Shown here: positions 54,483 to 64,000 of the stretch, piece after piece | Numbering within the stretch: the stretch's first letter is position 1 | Layout of the letters: each line of letters opens with the position of its first letter | Assembly (NCBI GenBank): GCA_902597545.1 | Contig: CACJYD010000003.1 | Span: forward strand, 1 to 64,000 | DNA: 64,000 nucleotides | Origin: an uncultured Bacteroidota bacterium | GTDB taxonomy: Bacteria > Bacteroidota > Bacteroidia > Flavobacteriales > Flavobacteriaceae | Reading direction: 5' to 3' | Made by a program: the position numbers and the translations under genes | Notes under the pieces: generated by a model | Seen by the model: the letters and a program-made list of their open reading frames with translations, nothing else | Told to the model about the DNA's origin: nothing | Databases searched by the model: none

Positions 54483-55531
54483 CCATAAATATCACCGCTT
54501 GAATGATCATTAGAAGCACCAGTAACACTTCTTAGACAATTTACTTTACCATTAATCTTTAAATAACCTAAAAGAGCAAAAATTAAAGATTCTTTATAAT
54601 TAATTATAGTTTTATCTGGAACAATAAAATTTATTTTTGAATCATGATTAAGAGTTTTTATTAAGTTATCATTAAACGTCCCTCCCCCAGTAAGTAAAAC
54701 TTTAGACCCGTTATCAATGTTTCTTTTAATTTGAAAACTTGCATGTTCAATATATGTAGCAAGAATATCAACTTCTTTAATTTTGTATTTTTCAGTTATT
54801 GGAAAAATATTTTCAATAACAAATTCAAGTCCTAAAGATTTTGGATATGATTTTTTATAATATTCCAAATCATTTAATTCATTAAGTAGATCAATATTTA
54901 TTACTCCTTTTTCTGATAATTTACCATCAAGATCACAATTGTAACCAAGTTTATTAGCATAATGATTTAATACTGTATTCAGAGGGCAGATATCATATGC
55001 ATAAATTGTTCTTGAATCTTTTACAGAAATATTTGTGAAACCACCAAGATTTAAACAATATTTATAATTATCAAAAAGTAATTTATCACCAATTGGAACT
55101 AGTGGAGCGCCTTGGCCGCCAAGTTGTATATCTTGTTCTCTGAAATTATTTACAGTTTTAATTTTGGTGATCTTATTAATTATTTCCCCATTTCCAATTT
55201 GTAAAGTTTTGTTAAACTTTGGTTCATGAAAAACTGTATGTCCATGAGACGAAATCAAATCAGCTTTATATAATGTATTTTTCTTTATAAATTTTAAAAC
55301 ATTTAATCCAATAAACTCACCAAACTCTTTATCAATTTGCTTGATTTGATCATTGTCCATTTCGATAACATTTTTAAGCTTTGTTTTTAAGTTGTCATCA
55401 TAATCTATAGTCTCACAATCAATAATCTCATATTTCGATGGGTCATTATTATCAAAGGAGACGTAACAGATGTCAAGTCCATCAACTGATGTGCCGCTCA
55501 TTAATCCAATAATATTTATTGAATTGGTCAT
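54479..55531 (-). CDS. anmK: Anhydro-N-acetylmuramic acid kinase
   Basis: Recycles anhydroMurNAc from peptidoglycan turnover to MurNAc-6-phosphate. The 350-residue sugar kinase has the N-terminal phosphate motif GLMSGTSVDGLD near 9-20, SSHGHTVFHEP near 93, NNFREQDIQLGGQGAPLVPIGD near 127-148, CLNLGGFTNIS near 157, and LLTGGGTFN near 285. This is shorter than the 369 of E. coli but typical of Bacteroidota. Confidence 0.95.
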   Translation of the reverse strand: MTNSINIIGLMSGTSVDGLDICYVSFDNNDPSKYEIIDCETIDYDDNLKTKLKNVIEMDNDQIKQIDKEFGEFIGLNVLKFIKKNTLYKADLISSHGHTVFHEPKFNKTLQIGNGEIINKITKIKTVNNFREQDIQLGGQGAPLVPIGDKLLFDNYKYCLNLGGFTNISVKDSRTIYAYDICPLNTVLNHYANKLGYNCDLDGKLSEKGVINIDLLNELNDLEYYKKSYPKSLGLEFVIENIFPITEKYKIKEVDILATYIEHASFQIKRNIDNGSKVLLTGGGTFNDNLIKTLNHDSKINFIVPDKTIINYKESLIFALLGYLKINGKVNCLRSVTGASNDHSSGDIYG

Positions 55532-55561
55532 TAATTCAATTTAAAAAAAACTAAAGAAAAA

Positions 55562-56215
55562 TTAATTAATTACTGAGTTTAATTTTTTAATTGTGTTAGA
55601 TGCATCTTCAGATTTGAATACAAAACTTCCTGCAACTAGGATATCAGCACCTAATGAAACTAATTTTTTTGCATTATCAGTACTAACACCACCATCAATT
55701 TGGATCAATGCCTGAGAGTTTTTATCTGTTATAATTTTTTTTAACTTTTCTAGTCTCTCAAATGTATCAGGAATAAATTTTTGTCCTGAGAATCCAGGAA
55801 ATACACTCATTAAACATATCAAATCAATTTCATTTATTAAAGAATACAGTACTGATACATCCGTATCAGGATTAATAGCTACTCCGGCTTTGACATTAAG
55901 TTTTTTTATCTGATTTATGGTATTTTTAAGATTATCGCATGCCTCGTAATGAACTGTTATTGTATTGGCACCAAGTGATGCAAACTTTTCAATATAATTT
56001 TCTGGATTTACTATCATTAGGTGTGCATCCAAGTGCTTGGTTGCACATTTCTTAAAAACTTCAAGAATTGGAGTTCCAAATGTAATATTAGGCACAAAAA
56101 CACCATCCATAACATCAAGATGAAACCAACCAGCTTCACTTTTATTTACCATTTCAATCTCTTCCTCTAACTTTCCAAAGTTACAAGAGAGCATTGATGG
56201 AGCAATAATTTTCAT
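55562..56215 (-). CDS. rpe: Ribulose-phosphate 3-epimerase
   Basis: Interconverts ribulose-5-phosphate and xylulose-5-phosphate. The 217-residue TIM barrel has APSMLSCNFGKLEEE at the start, the metal ligand and signature in FHLDVMDGVFVPNITFG near 32-48, DAHLMIVNPE near 64, MSVFPGFSGQKF near 136, and IQIDGGVSTDN near 170. It lies 3 bases downstream of rpoD, so it is probably co-transcribed. Confidence 0.97.
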   Translation of the reverse strand: MKIIAPSMLSCNFGKLEEEIEMVNKSEAGWFHLDVMDGVFVPNITFGTPILEVFKKCATKHLDAHLMIVNPENYIEKFASLGANTITVHYEACDNLKNTINQIKKLNVKAGVAINPDTDVSVLYSLINEIDLICLMSVFPGFSGQKFIPDTFERLEKLKKIITDKNSQALIQIDGGVSTDNAKKLVSLGADILVAGSFVFKSEDASNTIKKLNSVIN

Positions 56216-56218
56216 TAA

Positions 56219-57082
56219 TTATCCTAAATATGTTTTTAAGATTTTACTTCGAGAAGTATGTTTTAGTCTTCTTATCGCTTTCTCCTTTATCTGTCTAACT
56301 CTCTCTCTTGTTAAATCAAAAGTTTCACCAATTTCTTCAAGTGTCATAGCGTGTTGTTCATGCAGCCCAAAGTATAATCTAACAACATCAGCTTCTCTTG
56401 GTGTTAGCGTTTCCAAAGCCCTTTCAATTTCAGTTTTAAGTGATTCATGTAGCAATTTTTTATCTGGATTAGGTGATTCACCACTTTTTAAAACATCATA
56501 AAGGTTAGAGTCCTCTCCCTCAACGAGAGGAGCATCCATTGAGACATGTCTACCAGAATTTTTCATCGATTCTTTAACATCTGAAACAGTCATATCAAGC
56601 TCTTTAGCAATTTCTTCAGCAGACGGAACTCTTTCATTTGCTTGCTCTAAAAAAGCATACATCTTGTTGATCTTATTTATTGATCCAATTTTGTTTAGAG
56701 GTAATCTAACAATTCTAGATTGCTCAGCAAGAGCTTGTAGAATGGATTGTCTTATCCACCATACAGCATAAGAGATAAACTTAAAACCTCTTGTTTCATC
56801 AAATCTTTTGGCAGCTTTAATTAAGCCCAGATTGCCCTCATTTATTAAATCCGGAAGGGTTAAGCCTTGATTTTGGTACTGTTTTGCAACAGAAACTACA
56901 AACCTAAGATTTGCCTTGGTTAATTTTTCTAGTGCAATTTCATCTCCAGCTTTGATTCTTTGCGCTAAATCTACTTCCTCTTCAGCTGTAATTAGGTCAA
57001 CTTTTCCTATCTCTTGTAAATACTTATCTAAAGAGGCGGTTTCCCTGTTAGTAACTTGTTTTGTAATCTTTAATTGTCTCAT
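56219..57082 (-). CDS. rpoD: RNA polymerase primary sigma factor (RpoD/SigA)
   Basis: The short Bacteroidota housekeeping sigma-70 factor of 287 residues, without region 1.1. Region 1.2 covers about 15-55 ([20 protein letters not shown]). Region 2 follows ([25 protein letters not shown], then [17 protein letters not shown] for -10 recognition), region 3, and region 4.2 ([19 protein letters not shown] near 255). This factor is presumed to recognise the TAnnTTTG promoters seen through the window. Confidence 0.96.
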   Translation of the reverse strand: MRQLKITKQVTNRETASLDKYLQEIGKVDLITAEEEVDLAQRIKAGDEIALEKLTKANLRFVVSVAKQYQNQGLTLPDLINEGNLGLIKAAKRFDETRGFKFISYAVWWIRQSILQALAEQSRIVRLPLNKIGSINKINKMYAFLEQANERVPSAEEIAKELDMTVSDVKESMKNSGRHVSMDAPLVEGEDSNLYDVLKSGESPNPDKKLLHESLKTEIERALETLTPREADVVRLYFGLHEQHAMTLEEIGETFDLTRERVRQIKEKAIRRLKHTSRSKILKTYLG

Positions 57083-57130
57083 CTAGTTCCTTTACTAACT
57101 TATACGATAAAAAACTGAAAAGGTTTCAAT

Positions 57131-59251
57131 TTATTTATCTTTTTTTGGAGGTCTTTCCAATAGTAGACGCCTTGAGACTTTTTGTTTTTTGGTTTTTGGA
57201 TCAAACCCTACATATTTTACATCAACAAAATCACCTAATCTCAAGTAATCTTCAACTTTCTCAACTCTTTCCCATGCTATTTCAGAAATATGTAAAAGAA
57301 CCTCTTTTCCTGGTCTAAACTCGACAACTGCTCCAAAATCTAAAATTTTAACAACTTTAACATTATAAGTTTCACCAACAACAGGGCTAAATGTAATATC
57401 CTCTATTTTTTGAATAACAGAATCTATCATTTGCTGATCTGTTCCCATAATCTCAACTACACCTTTTTCATTTTCTTCTTCAATAACAATTGTTGTGCCT
57501 GTTTCTTTTTGCATCTCCTGAATTACTTTACCGCCAGGACCAATTACAGAACCAATATAATCACCATCAATAATCATTTTTACCATTTTTGGTGCATGAG
57601 GTTTAACTGAACTGGATGGTTTATCAATTGTTTTGTTCATTTCATTTAAAATTTCAATCCTTCCAACTCTTGCTTGTTCTAGGGCTTTTTCTAGTATTTC
57701 ATAAGACAGGCCTTTAATTTTAATATCCATTTGACATGCAGTAATTCCATTTTCGGTTCCAGTAACCTTAAAATCCATGTCACCCAAATGATCCTCATCA
57801 CCTAATATGTCTGAAAGAATTGAATATCTTTCTCCATCAGATATTAAACCCATGGCAATACCAGAAACAGGGTTGGATATATTTATACCTGCATCCATTA
57901 GAGCCATCGTACCAGAACATACTGTTGCCATTGATGATGACCCATTTGACTCGAGAACTTCTGAAACAACTCTGACTGTATATGGACAATCATCTGGAAA
58001 CACTTTTCCTAGTGCTCTTTGAGCTAAATTTCCATGACCAATTTCTCTTCTTGACGTTCCTCTAAGAGGCCTAGCTTCACCAGTTGAGAATGGAGGGAAG
58101 TTATAATGTAAATAAAAATTTTCTTCACCCTGATTTGTAGGAGAATCTATAATATTAGCATCTCTGGATGTTCCAAGAGTAACTGTAGCTAATGCTTGAG
58201 TTTCGCCTCTCGTAAAAATTGCAGATCCATGAGTAGATGGTAAATATGCTACTTCACACCATATAGGTCTAATGTCAGTTGTTTTTCTGCCGTCAAGTCT
58301 GACTCCTTCACTTAAAACCAATTCTCTTACTGCTTCTTTTTCTACTTTGGAAAAATAACTCTTAATCAAACTTTCATTTTCCTCTAATTCTTCATCAGAA
58401 AAAGACTCAAGTAATTTTTCTCTTATTTTTGAAAATTGTTCGGACCTCTCTTTTTTGCCTAAGCCTTGTTTAGCCACACCATAACATTTATCATAACAAT
58501 CTTTGTGAATTTTACTTAACAAATCTTCATTTTCAATACCATGGTCATATTCTCTAATATTGTCAGTTCCCACTTCTTTTACTAATTCTTTTTGAGCATC
58601 AATTTGTACTTTAATAGCTTCGTGACCAAACTTTATTGCATCAGTCATTTCTTCTTCTGAAATTTCATTAAATTCACCTTCAACCATAGAGACTGAATCA
58701 TAACTAGCTCCTACCATTATATCTATATCTGATTCTTTAAGCTGGGCTCTACTAGGATTGATTATGAATTCTCCATCTATTCTTGCAACTCTAACTTCTG
58801 AGATCGGATACTCAAATGGGATATCGGAAAGTTGTATAACAGTTGATGCTGCTAAGCCAGCAAGTGAATCTGGCATAACATCTTCATCATGAGACATAAG
58901 CTGAATCATGACTTGTGTTTCATAATGATAATCTTTAGGAAAAAGAGGTCTTAAAACTCTATCAACAAGCCTCATTGTAAGTATTTCATCATTCGACGGT
59001 CTAGCTTCTCTTTTAAAAAAACCTCCAGGAAATTTTCCAGATGATGCAAATTTTTCACGGTAATCAACTGTCAATGGTAAAAAATCAACTGGGCTTGCTG
59101 TTCTTGATGACACGACTGTTGCAAGTAACATAGCGTTACCCATTTGAATTACTGCTGAGCCATCAGCCTGTTTTGCTAATTTTCCTGTTTCTATAGAAAT
59201 AACTCTACCATCAGGAAGATTAATTTCTTTTTTATAAACTTTTGTATTCAT
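57131..59251 (-). CDS. pnp: Polyribonucleotide nucleotidyltransferase (PNPase)
   Basis: A phosphorolytic 3'-5' exoribonuclease. The 706-residue protein has two RNase PH domains (the first around 12-220, [13 protein letters not shown]-type [17 protein letters not shown]; the second from about 315, [19 protein letters not shown]), then a KH domain ([16 protein letters not shown] near 570) and an S1 domain ([14 protein letters not shown] near 630). Located 47 bases after rpsO, the classic rpsO-pnp arrangement. Confidence 0.97.
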   Translation of the reverse strand: MNTKVYKKEINLPDGRVISIETGKLAKQADGSAVIQMGNAMLLATVVSSRTASPVDFLPLTVDYREKFASSGKFPGGFFKREARPSNDEILTMRLVDRVLRPLFPKDYHYETQVMIQLMSHDEDVMPDSLAGLAASTVIQLSDIPFEYPISEVRVARIDGEFIINPSRAQLKESDIDIMVGASYDSVSMVEGEFNEISEEEMTDAIKFGHEAIKVQIDAQKELVKEVGTDNIREYDHGIENEDLLSKIHKDCYDKCYGVAKQGLGKKERSEQFSKIREKLLESFSDEELEENESLIKSYFSKVEKEAVRELVLSEGVRLDGRKTTDIRPIWCEVAYLPSTHGSAIFTRGETQALATVTLGTSRDANIIDSPTNQGEENFYLHYNFPPFSTGEARPLRGTSRREIGHGNLAQRALGKVFPDDCPYTVRVVSEVLESNGSSSMATVCSGTMALMDAGINISNPVSGIAMGLISDGERYSILSDILGDEDHLGDMDFKVTGTENGITACQMDIKIKGLSYEILEKALEQARVGRIEILNEMNKTIDKPSSSVKPHAPKMVKMIIDGDYIGSVIGPGGKVIQEMQKETGTTIVIEEENEKGVVEIMGTDQQMIDSVIQKIEDITFSPVVGETYNVKVVKILDFGAVVEFRPGKEVLLHISEIAWERVEKVEDYLRLGDFVDVKYVGFDPKTKKQKVSRRLLLERPPKKDK

Positions 59252-59298
59252 ATGTTTTCATTAATTTAATGTGTTGTGTGAGTAGCAACCAATGAAAA

Positions 59299-59568
59299 CT
59301 ATTTTCTTATAGATAACTTCTTTATGATTGATCTGTATCTTTCAATATCCTTGGTTTTTAAATAGTTTAAAAGATTTTTTCTTTTACCTACCATTTTGAC
59401 TAATGATCTTTCAGTATTAAAATCTTTTCTATTCTTTTTCAGATGATTTGTAAGATGGTTTATTCTTGTTGTAAAAAGAGCTATTTGACCTTCAGCTGAG
59501 CCGCTATCTTTCTCAGATTTACCATGTTCCTTGAATAATCCTTCTTTAATACTTTTTGTTAAATACAT
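59299..59568 (-). CDS. rpsO: 30S ribosomal protein S15
   Basis: An 89-residue 16S rRNA-binding protein with the S15 features DSGSAEGQIALFTTRINHLTNHLK (about 22-45) in the central helices and RKNLLNYLKTKDIERYRSII near 66-85. It is followed by pnp as in many bacteria. A clear TATATTTG promoter lies upstream. Confidence 0.97.
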   Translation of the reverse strand: MYLTKSIKEGLFKEHGKSEKDSGSAEGQIALFTTRINHLTNHLKKNRKDFNTERSLVKMVGKRKNLLNYLKTKDIERYRSIIKKLSIRK

Positions 59569-59586
59569 TTATCAATAATTTGTCGG

Positions 59587-59594
59587 CAAATATA
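59587..59594 (-). promoter_or_regulatory. Candidate rpsO-pnp -7 promoter element
   Basis: Minus-strand TATATTTG, an exact TAnnTTTG match, 18 bases upstream of the rpsO ATG at 59568. Confidence 0.55.
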
Positions 59595-59612
59595 GTATAA
59601 TTTTTTAAAGAT

Positions 59613-60476
59613 TTAGTTGTATGATCTAAGAGGCTTATTAAGGATTAAATCTAGATACATATTAATTTTCTTTTTGAGATCATTTCTATGACTTATAAAG
59701 TCAACAAAACCATTCTCTAATAGAAACTCTGATCTTTGGAATCCATCAGGAAGATCTTGTCCTGTGGTATCTTTCACAACTCTTGGGCCTGCAAAACCAA
59801 TTAAAGCTCCTGGTTCTGAAATAATTATGTCTCCGAGCATGGCAAACGAAGCAGTGGTTCCCCCAGTTGTTGGATCAGTACACAATGAAATATATGGTAA
59901 TTTGTTTTTGGAAAGTTGAGTTAATTTAGCAGAAGTTTTTGCCATTTGCATTAAAGAAATTGCTCCTTCCATCATCCTTGCACCGCCTGATTTTGAAATA
60001 ATCAAAAGAGGAGACTTAAATTTTATAGCATGATCAATTGCTCTAGAAATTTTCTCTCCAACAACAGAGCCCATTGAACCTCCTATATAGGTAAAATCCA
60101 TTGAAGCAATAGTTATGTTTTTCCCAAATGATTTTCCATAAGCAACTTGAATAGCATCATTCAGCCCCGTCTTTTTGTTAGCCTCCTTCACTCTTTGTGG
60201 ATAAGATTTATTATCAGAAAATTTTAATGGATCTGCACTTACTAGATTACCAAATAAAACCTCATAATCATTTTCATCAAATAAAATTTTAAAATATTCT
60301 CTAGATCCAATTCTGAGATGAAAATTGTCTTCAGGAGAAACATAATTGTTTTTGATTAATTCATCATTATCAACAATTTTCCCAGATGGTGTTTTGTGCC
60401 ATAGTCCTTCAGGTGTATCTTTCTTATCTTTAGTGGTTGTTTGAATTCCTTTCTTTGTTCTTTTAAACCAAGCCAT
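59613..60476 (-). CDS. accD: Acetyl-CoA carboxylase carboxyltransferase subunit beta, without zinc Cys
   Basis: Transfers carboxyl from biotin to acetyl-CoA with AccA in fatty acid synthesis. The 287-residue protein keeps the crotonase-like core: [25 protein letters not shown] near 113-137, [19 protein letters not shown] near 162, and [17 protein letters not shown] near 200. The N-terminal zinc ribbon is degenerate: in KTPSGKIV and YVSPED, where E. coli has its CxxC pairs, no Cys remains. This matches other flavobacterial AccD proteins as recalled. accA is not adjacent. Confidence 0.95.
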   Translation of the reverse strand: MAWFKRTKKGIQTTTKDKKDTPEGLWHKTPSGKIVDNDELIKNNYVSPEDNFHLRIGSREYFKILFDENDYEVLFGNLVSADPLKFSDNKSYPQRVKEANKKTGLNDAIQVAYGKSFGKNITIASMDFTYIGGSMGSVVGEKISRAIDHAIKFKSPLLIISKSGGARMMEGAISLMQMAKTSAKLTQLSKNKLPYISLCTDPTTGGTTASFAMLGDIIISEPGALIGFAGPRVVKDTTGQDLPDGFQRSEFLLENGFVDFISHRNDLKKKINMYLDLILNKPLRSYN

Positions 60477-60499
60477 TTAAATAAATTAACAAATTAAAT

Positions 60500-61546
60500 T
60501 TAAAGAGTATTTATATTGTTTAAATCTTCAAAGCATTTTGTCAATCTTTTGACAAAATTTTCCTCAGCTTTTCTAAGCCAAACTCTAGGATCATAATATT
60601 TTTTATTAGGGCTATCTGGGCCATCGGGATTACCAATCTGATTTTTTAGATAATCAGTTTTCTCGTTGAAATATTCACGAGTTCCCTCCATAAATGCGTA
60701 TTGCATGTCTGTATCAATATTCATTTTTATTGCACCATAGTCAATGGCTTCACGAATCTCAGAAACAGAAGATCCCGAACCTCCATGAAAAACAAAATCA
60801 ATTGGATTTACACCTAAGTTGTATTCTTTTGAAATAAGATCTTGTGAGTTTTTTAAAATAACTGGTTTCAATTTAACATTACCAGGTTTGTAAACACCAT
60901 GAACATTGCCAAATGCTGCAGCAACTGTGAATTTATCACTAATCTCTGAAAGTTTATTGTATGCGTATAAAACTTCTTCAGGTTGAGTGTATAATTTTGA
61001 TTCATCAATTCCAGTGTTATCAACTCCATCTTCCTCTCCACCTGTTACACCAAGTTCAATTTCTAGTGTCATATCTATTGCAGACATTCTTTTTAAATAT
61101 TCACAACAGGTATCAATGTTATCTTCAATATTTTCCTCAGATAAATCAATCATATGTGAACTGAAAATTGGTTTTCCAGTTAATTTAAAATTCTTTTCGC
61201 TTTCATTAATTAATCCATCAATCCATGGTAATAATTTTCTAGCAGCATGGTCTGTATGAAGAATTACAGTGGCCCCATATAATTGACTTAATTCATGAAC
61301 ATGTTTAGCACCAGAAATTGCACCTTTTATTGCCGCTGATTGATAACTATTGTCTAAACTTTTACCAGCATTAAAAATTGCTCCACCATTTGAAAACTGA
61401 ATAATAACAGGTGAATTTAATTTAGATGCAGTCTCAAGAGTAGCATTGATTGAATTGGATCCAATTACATTTACAGCTGGAATTGCGAATTTATTTGCTT
61501 TAGCATGTTTAAATAAATCTTGAACCTCACTTCCAGTTAATACCAT
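60500..61546 (-). CDS. fbaA: Class II fructose-bisphosphate aldolase
   Basis: A zinc-dependent aldolase of glycolysis and gluconeogenesis. The 348-residue protein has KANKFAIPAVNVIGS near 15, the metal site ILHTDHAARKLLPW near 95-108, EIELGVTGGEEDGVD near 160-174, the His in AFGNVHGVYKPG near 210, and HGGSGSSVSEI near 252. A TAGTTTTG promoter element lies 16 bases upstream of its ATG. Confidence 0.97.
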   Translation of the reverse strand: MVLTGSEVQDLFKHAKANKFAIPAVNVIGSNSINATLETASKLNSPVIIQFSNGGAIFNAGKSLDNSYQSAAIKGAISGAKHVHELSQLYGATVILHTDHAARKLLPWIDGLINESEKNFKLTGKPIFSSHMIDLSEENIEDNIDTCCEYLKRMSAIDMTLEIELGVTGGEEDGVDNTGIDESKLYTQPEEVLYAYNKLSEISDKFTVAAAFGNVHGVYKPGNVKLKPVILKNSQDLISKEYNLGVNPIDFVFHGGSGSSVSEIREAIDYGAIKMNIDTDMQYAFMEGTREYFNEKTDYLKNQIGNPDGPDSPNKKYYDPRVWLRKAEENFVKRLTKCFEDLNNINTL

Positions 61547-61562
61547 GTGTACTATTGATTAA

Positions 61563-61570
61563 CAAAACTA
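61563..61570 (-). promoter_or_regulatory. Candidate fbaA -7 promoter element
   Basis: Minus-strand TAGTTTTG matches TAnnTTTG and lies 16 bases upstream of the fbaA ATG, in the 40-base gap after the tamL stop. Confidence 0.45.
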
Positions 61571-61586
61571 ATAAGAATATATTTAC

Positions 61587-64000
61587 TTAGAAAGGATAAT
61601 TGAGACCAATATTAAAAACAGCTTTTTTAAGGTTAAAATCTTTCAGCCATCTTCTGTTTTTTTCTTGAGCAGGATTGTAAGTTTTTAACCCCATATCTAA
61701 TCTAAATACAAATAAGCCAGAATCATATCTTAAACCAAAACCAGACCCGATAGCTAATTCGCTTAGGTCTTCAAAACCATTAAATTTTCTATTTTCATCC
61801 TCAGTATCGTCCAGTAGGTTCCAAATATTTCCTATATCAGAAAATAACGCCCCATTAAATCTTCCAAACATTTTAAATCTATATTCAAAGTTCATTGCTA
61901 TTTTAAAGTTTCCTTCATTGAATTCATCTGTTGCTCCGCTACTTCCTGGACCTAACCTGTAGACCTCCCATGCTCTGTTATCATTGGAACCGCCAGCAAA
62001 AAAAGACTCAGAAAATGGAATATTATCAGAATTGCCATATGGAAGTGCAAAACCAACAAAATATCTTGTAGCAAATGTTGAACTCTCTCCTAAATCCCAG
62101 TGTTTTATGTAACTAATCTCAGATTTCAAGAACTGAGAGAAAGGTAAATCGGAAATTATTTTTTTTCCTTCATCATTTTTATTTGAATTTCCAGTAAATA
62201 AGTTTGTTATTAAACCTGCACTTTGAAAGTTTATTCTCCATTGATTAAAATTAGACTTATCATACCTATTATCGTAATTATTTGATATTGAAAATGATGA
62301 TCCAATAATTAGATTATTTGTTGTTAATCTATTTTTCCTATTTGATATGTAATTGATAGTCTTGAGGTCGTCTGAATTCAAAACTGATGAAAAAATTGTT
62401 GGAAAATCATTTAAGAATAAATCAATTCCATTTGGAATTTGTAAGTTACCATCACTAAAATACTTTGCATCAGTTGTATATTGTTTAGCTATTTCATTAA
62501 CTGTCTCATATGAATTTGAGTAAATATTAAAATAATTTTGAATGTTTTTATTTTTAATTAGCTCAACTTGAGAAATTGAAAAATTAAAAAAATTATCGTT
62601 TTTATTCCACGAGTAGTTAAAGTCAAATTTTAAACTATTTCTATCCAAACCAATATTTCTTTGATTCGAGGAACCAAAATTTACATAGGATCTAGGATTT
62701 AAGAGATTAGTAGAGTTATTAACTTTTTCACCTAAAAAAATAAATTTTGGGAATTTTAAAATCAGATCATAGTTTATTTGAGATATGGTCACATTTCCTG
62801 ATTTTCCAATGGATCCGGTAGCGGATAACTCTAGATTCTCTCCATTTTTAAAAATGTTTCTATTTTTTAACCTGCTTTCAAATGAAATTCCAATATCCTC
62901 AATATTTGATTGTTTTACATCAAATCCAAAACCCAAATTATATTTCTTCTTTGAATTTAAAATAATATTTGCCTCTAACAATTCATCACTACCATTAAAA
63001 TAATTGTAACTAATTGAAGGGAAATTAAATAGATCTAGTTGATTAAAATTTTGAATTGTTACTGTTCTCAAGGAGTCATTAAAAGCTGAGTTTTCTTTAA
63101 ATTTTATCTGATTATTTATAAAGTCCTTATTAAAATCTAATTTTTTTTCGTCATAACTAGTAACTGAAACCTTTTTAATTTTATGAACTTTATAATCTTT
63201 CCCCTCAATAATAATTTTAATAGGAAGTGAGAAAATATTATTACTAGAATCAATTTCAACGTCGAAAAAAACAGAATTTATTTGAAAATCATAAATGCCA
63301 GAATTTTTAAATAACTTAAATAATCTTTCCCTTTCAAGTTGAAAATTTTTAGTCTTAAATAATTCATTTTTTACAAGAAATGATTTATCAATGTTTTTAT
63401 TGTAAATAGAATCTAAAGCATTCGAATCAATGAAGGTGTTTACTTCTCCGATGTAATATTGTGGCCCAGTTGTTACTAAATAATCAACATCTGCATAATT
63501 TACGTTTAGCTCATTTGTTTTTATTTTAAAATCAACCTTATTATTTAAATAGCCTATATTTTGAAAATAAGAATTTAAATTTTTTACTGTCTCAGCAGTT
63601 TTTAAAGAATCAATGATTTGAATTTCTTCACCATTATTTCTTTTCCAATCATTAAAGTTTTTATAATATCCCTTTAGTTGATTTACTTGTTTTTGTGAAA
63701 AAACTTTGTTTAAACTTTTAGCTTTATTCTTTTTGGATAACCAATTATTAAAAATACTATCAGTATTATTTTTGGCTGTTGAGTATAGTAATGCGCCAAC
63801 AGGTATACCAATAAAAGTTGAGTTTTTTTTCTGTAAAAATAGATTATTAAGTGAATCTTTTGGTGTTAAAACATCATTGATGTATAGATTGTTTTTTTTT
63901 AAAATTTTTTCATTACTAGTTAAATTTTTTGAAATTGAACAACCAGACAATAAAGTTGTTATCAAAGTAAATAATACTATTTTTACTTTATAAATTCTCA
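61587..64000 (-). CDS. tamL: Outer membrane translocation and assembly lipoprotein TamL (BamA-like), start just outside the window
   Basis: A BamA/TamA-superfamily outer membrane protein of about 804 residues. The frame is open to the window edge: the last two bases read TG before AGA-ATT-TAT, so the start codon (probably ATG) has its first base at 64001. With that start the N-terminus RIYKVKIVLFTLITTLLSGC is an ideal lipoprotein signal ending in a lipobox Cys. A TTG at 63965 would remove most of it. POTRA-like repeats follow (about 100-350) and a C-terminal 16-strand-type barrel with the surface-antigen end (AVFNIGLNYPF). The fold and lipobox match TamL, which works with TamB in Bacteroidota. 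tamB is not visible. Confidence 0.88.
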   Translation of the reverse strand, partial: RIYKVKIVLFTLITTLLSGCSISKNLTSNEKILKKNNLYINDVLTPKDSLNNLFLQKKNSTFIGIPVGALLYSTAKNNTDSIFNNWLSKKNKAKSLNKVFSQKQVNQLKGYYKNFNDWKRNNGEEIQIIDSLKTAETVKNLNSYFQNIGYLNNKVDFKIKTNELNVNYADVDYLVTTGPQYYIGEVNTFIDSNALDSIYNKNIDKSFLVKNELFKTKNFQLERERLFKLFKNSGIYDFQINSVFFDVEIDSSNNIFSLPIKIIIEGKDYKVHKIKKVSVTSYDEKKLDFNKDFINNQIKFKENSAFNDSLRTVTIQNFNQLDLFNFPSISYNYFNGSDELLEANIILNSKKKYNLGFGFDVKQSNIEDIGISFESRLKNRNIFKNGENLELSATGSIGKSGNVTISQINYDLILKFPKFIFLGEKVNNSTNLLNPRSYVNFGSSNQRNIGLDRNSLKFDFNYSWNKNDNFFNFSISQVELIKNKNIQNYFNIYSNSYETVNEIAKQYTTDAKYFSDGNLQIPNGIDLFLNDFPTIFSSVLNSDDLKTINYISNRKNRLTTNNLIIGSSFSISNNYDNRYDKSNFNQWRINFQSAGLITNLFTGNSNKNDEGKKIISDLPFSQFLKSEISYIKHWDLGESSTFATRYFVGFALPYGNSDNIPFSESFFAGGSNDNRAWEVYRLGPGSSGATDEFNEGNFKIAMNFEYRFKMFGRFNGALFSDIGNIWNLLDDTEDENRKFNGFEDLSELAIGSGFGLRYDSGLFVFRLDMGLKTYNPAQEKNRRWLKDFNLKKAVFNIGLNYPF

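Noticed and set aside
63963-63965. TTG as the start of the TamL lipoprotein
   Set aside because: It would cut away most of the signal peptide; the frame is open to the window edge, where TG followed by Arg-Ile-Tyr indicates a start codon with its first base at 64001.

Overview
The window is AT-rich chromosomal DNA from a member of the Bacteroidota, most likely a marine-type Flavobacteriia/Flavobacteriaceae. The evidence is gene content: gldB and gldC gliding/type IX secretion genes, GLPGLI and TonB-receptor-like outer membrane proteins, a TamL lipoprotein, a short primary sigma factor of about 287 residues, and Bacteroidota-type promoters (TAnnTTTG) a few bases upstream of start codons with almost no Shine-Dalgarno sequences. 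No prophage, insertion sequence, CRISPR array or rRNA was found. Genes are packed tightly; no intergenic stretch exceeds about 230 bases.

Layout. 1-8231 (minus): a truncated giant secreted Asp-box/PA-domain/thrombospondin-3 protein, thyA, a CNT nucleoside transporter, a BFN-UVR protein and etfAB. 8321-16045: pdhB, a membrane pyrophosphatase, a deoxynucleoside kinase (minus), and a GLPGLI plus outer-membrane-barrel pair. 16101-23059: an aromatic amino acid operon (pheA, aminotransferase, tyrA, DAHP synthase-chorismate mutase, rsgA, dtd, a MazG-like gene, aroA) preceded by a leader. 23117-31589: queA, rlmN, a polyprenyl synthase, dnaG, nadE, gldB, gldC, engB and an alpha/beta hydrolase. 31815-47151: a complete dcw division/peptidoglycan cluster from mraZ to ftsZ plus a YqeY-like gene, then tRNA-Arg(UCG). 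47235-54482: a four-gene minus operon whose coding regions overlap by 4 bases (GH123-like protein, PHP phosphoesterase, M14 peptidase, MATE exporter), with a divergent DUF1080 lipoprotein gene. 54479-64000 (minus): anmK, rpe, rpoD, pnp, rpsO, accD, fbaA and tamL.

The most notable discovery is in the 186 bases before pheA. A 24-codon ORF at 16101-16175 has ten Phe/Tyr codons, including a run of six (codons 11-16). It is followed by a mutually exclusive antiterminator (16160-16169 with 16199-16208) and an intrinsic terminator (16203-16228) that ends 3 bases before the pheA start codon. This is the full architecture of a ribosome-mediated Phe/Tyr transcription attenuator, apparently controlling the whole aromatic operon. 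Other points worth attention: MraZ boxes lie over the mraZ promoter; a GC-rich 12-base palindrome lies between the divergent etfB and pdhB promoters; and the zinc ligands are missing from both the DnaG and AccD zinc ribbons.

All assignments come from reading the sequence and from memory of the families; no database search or folding program was run. Residue positions are approximate unless a single residue is named.
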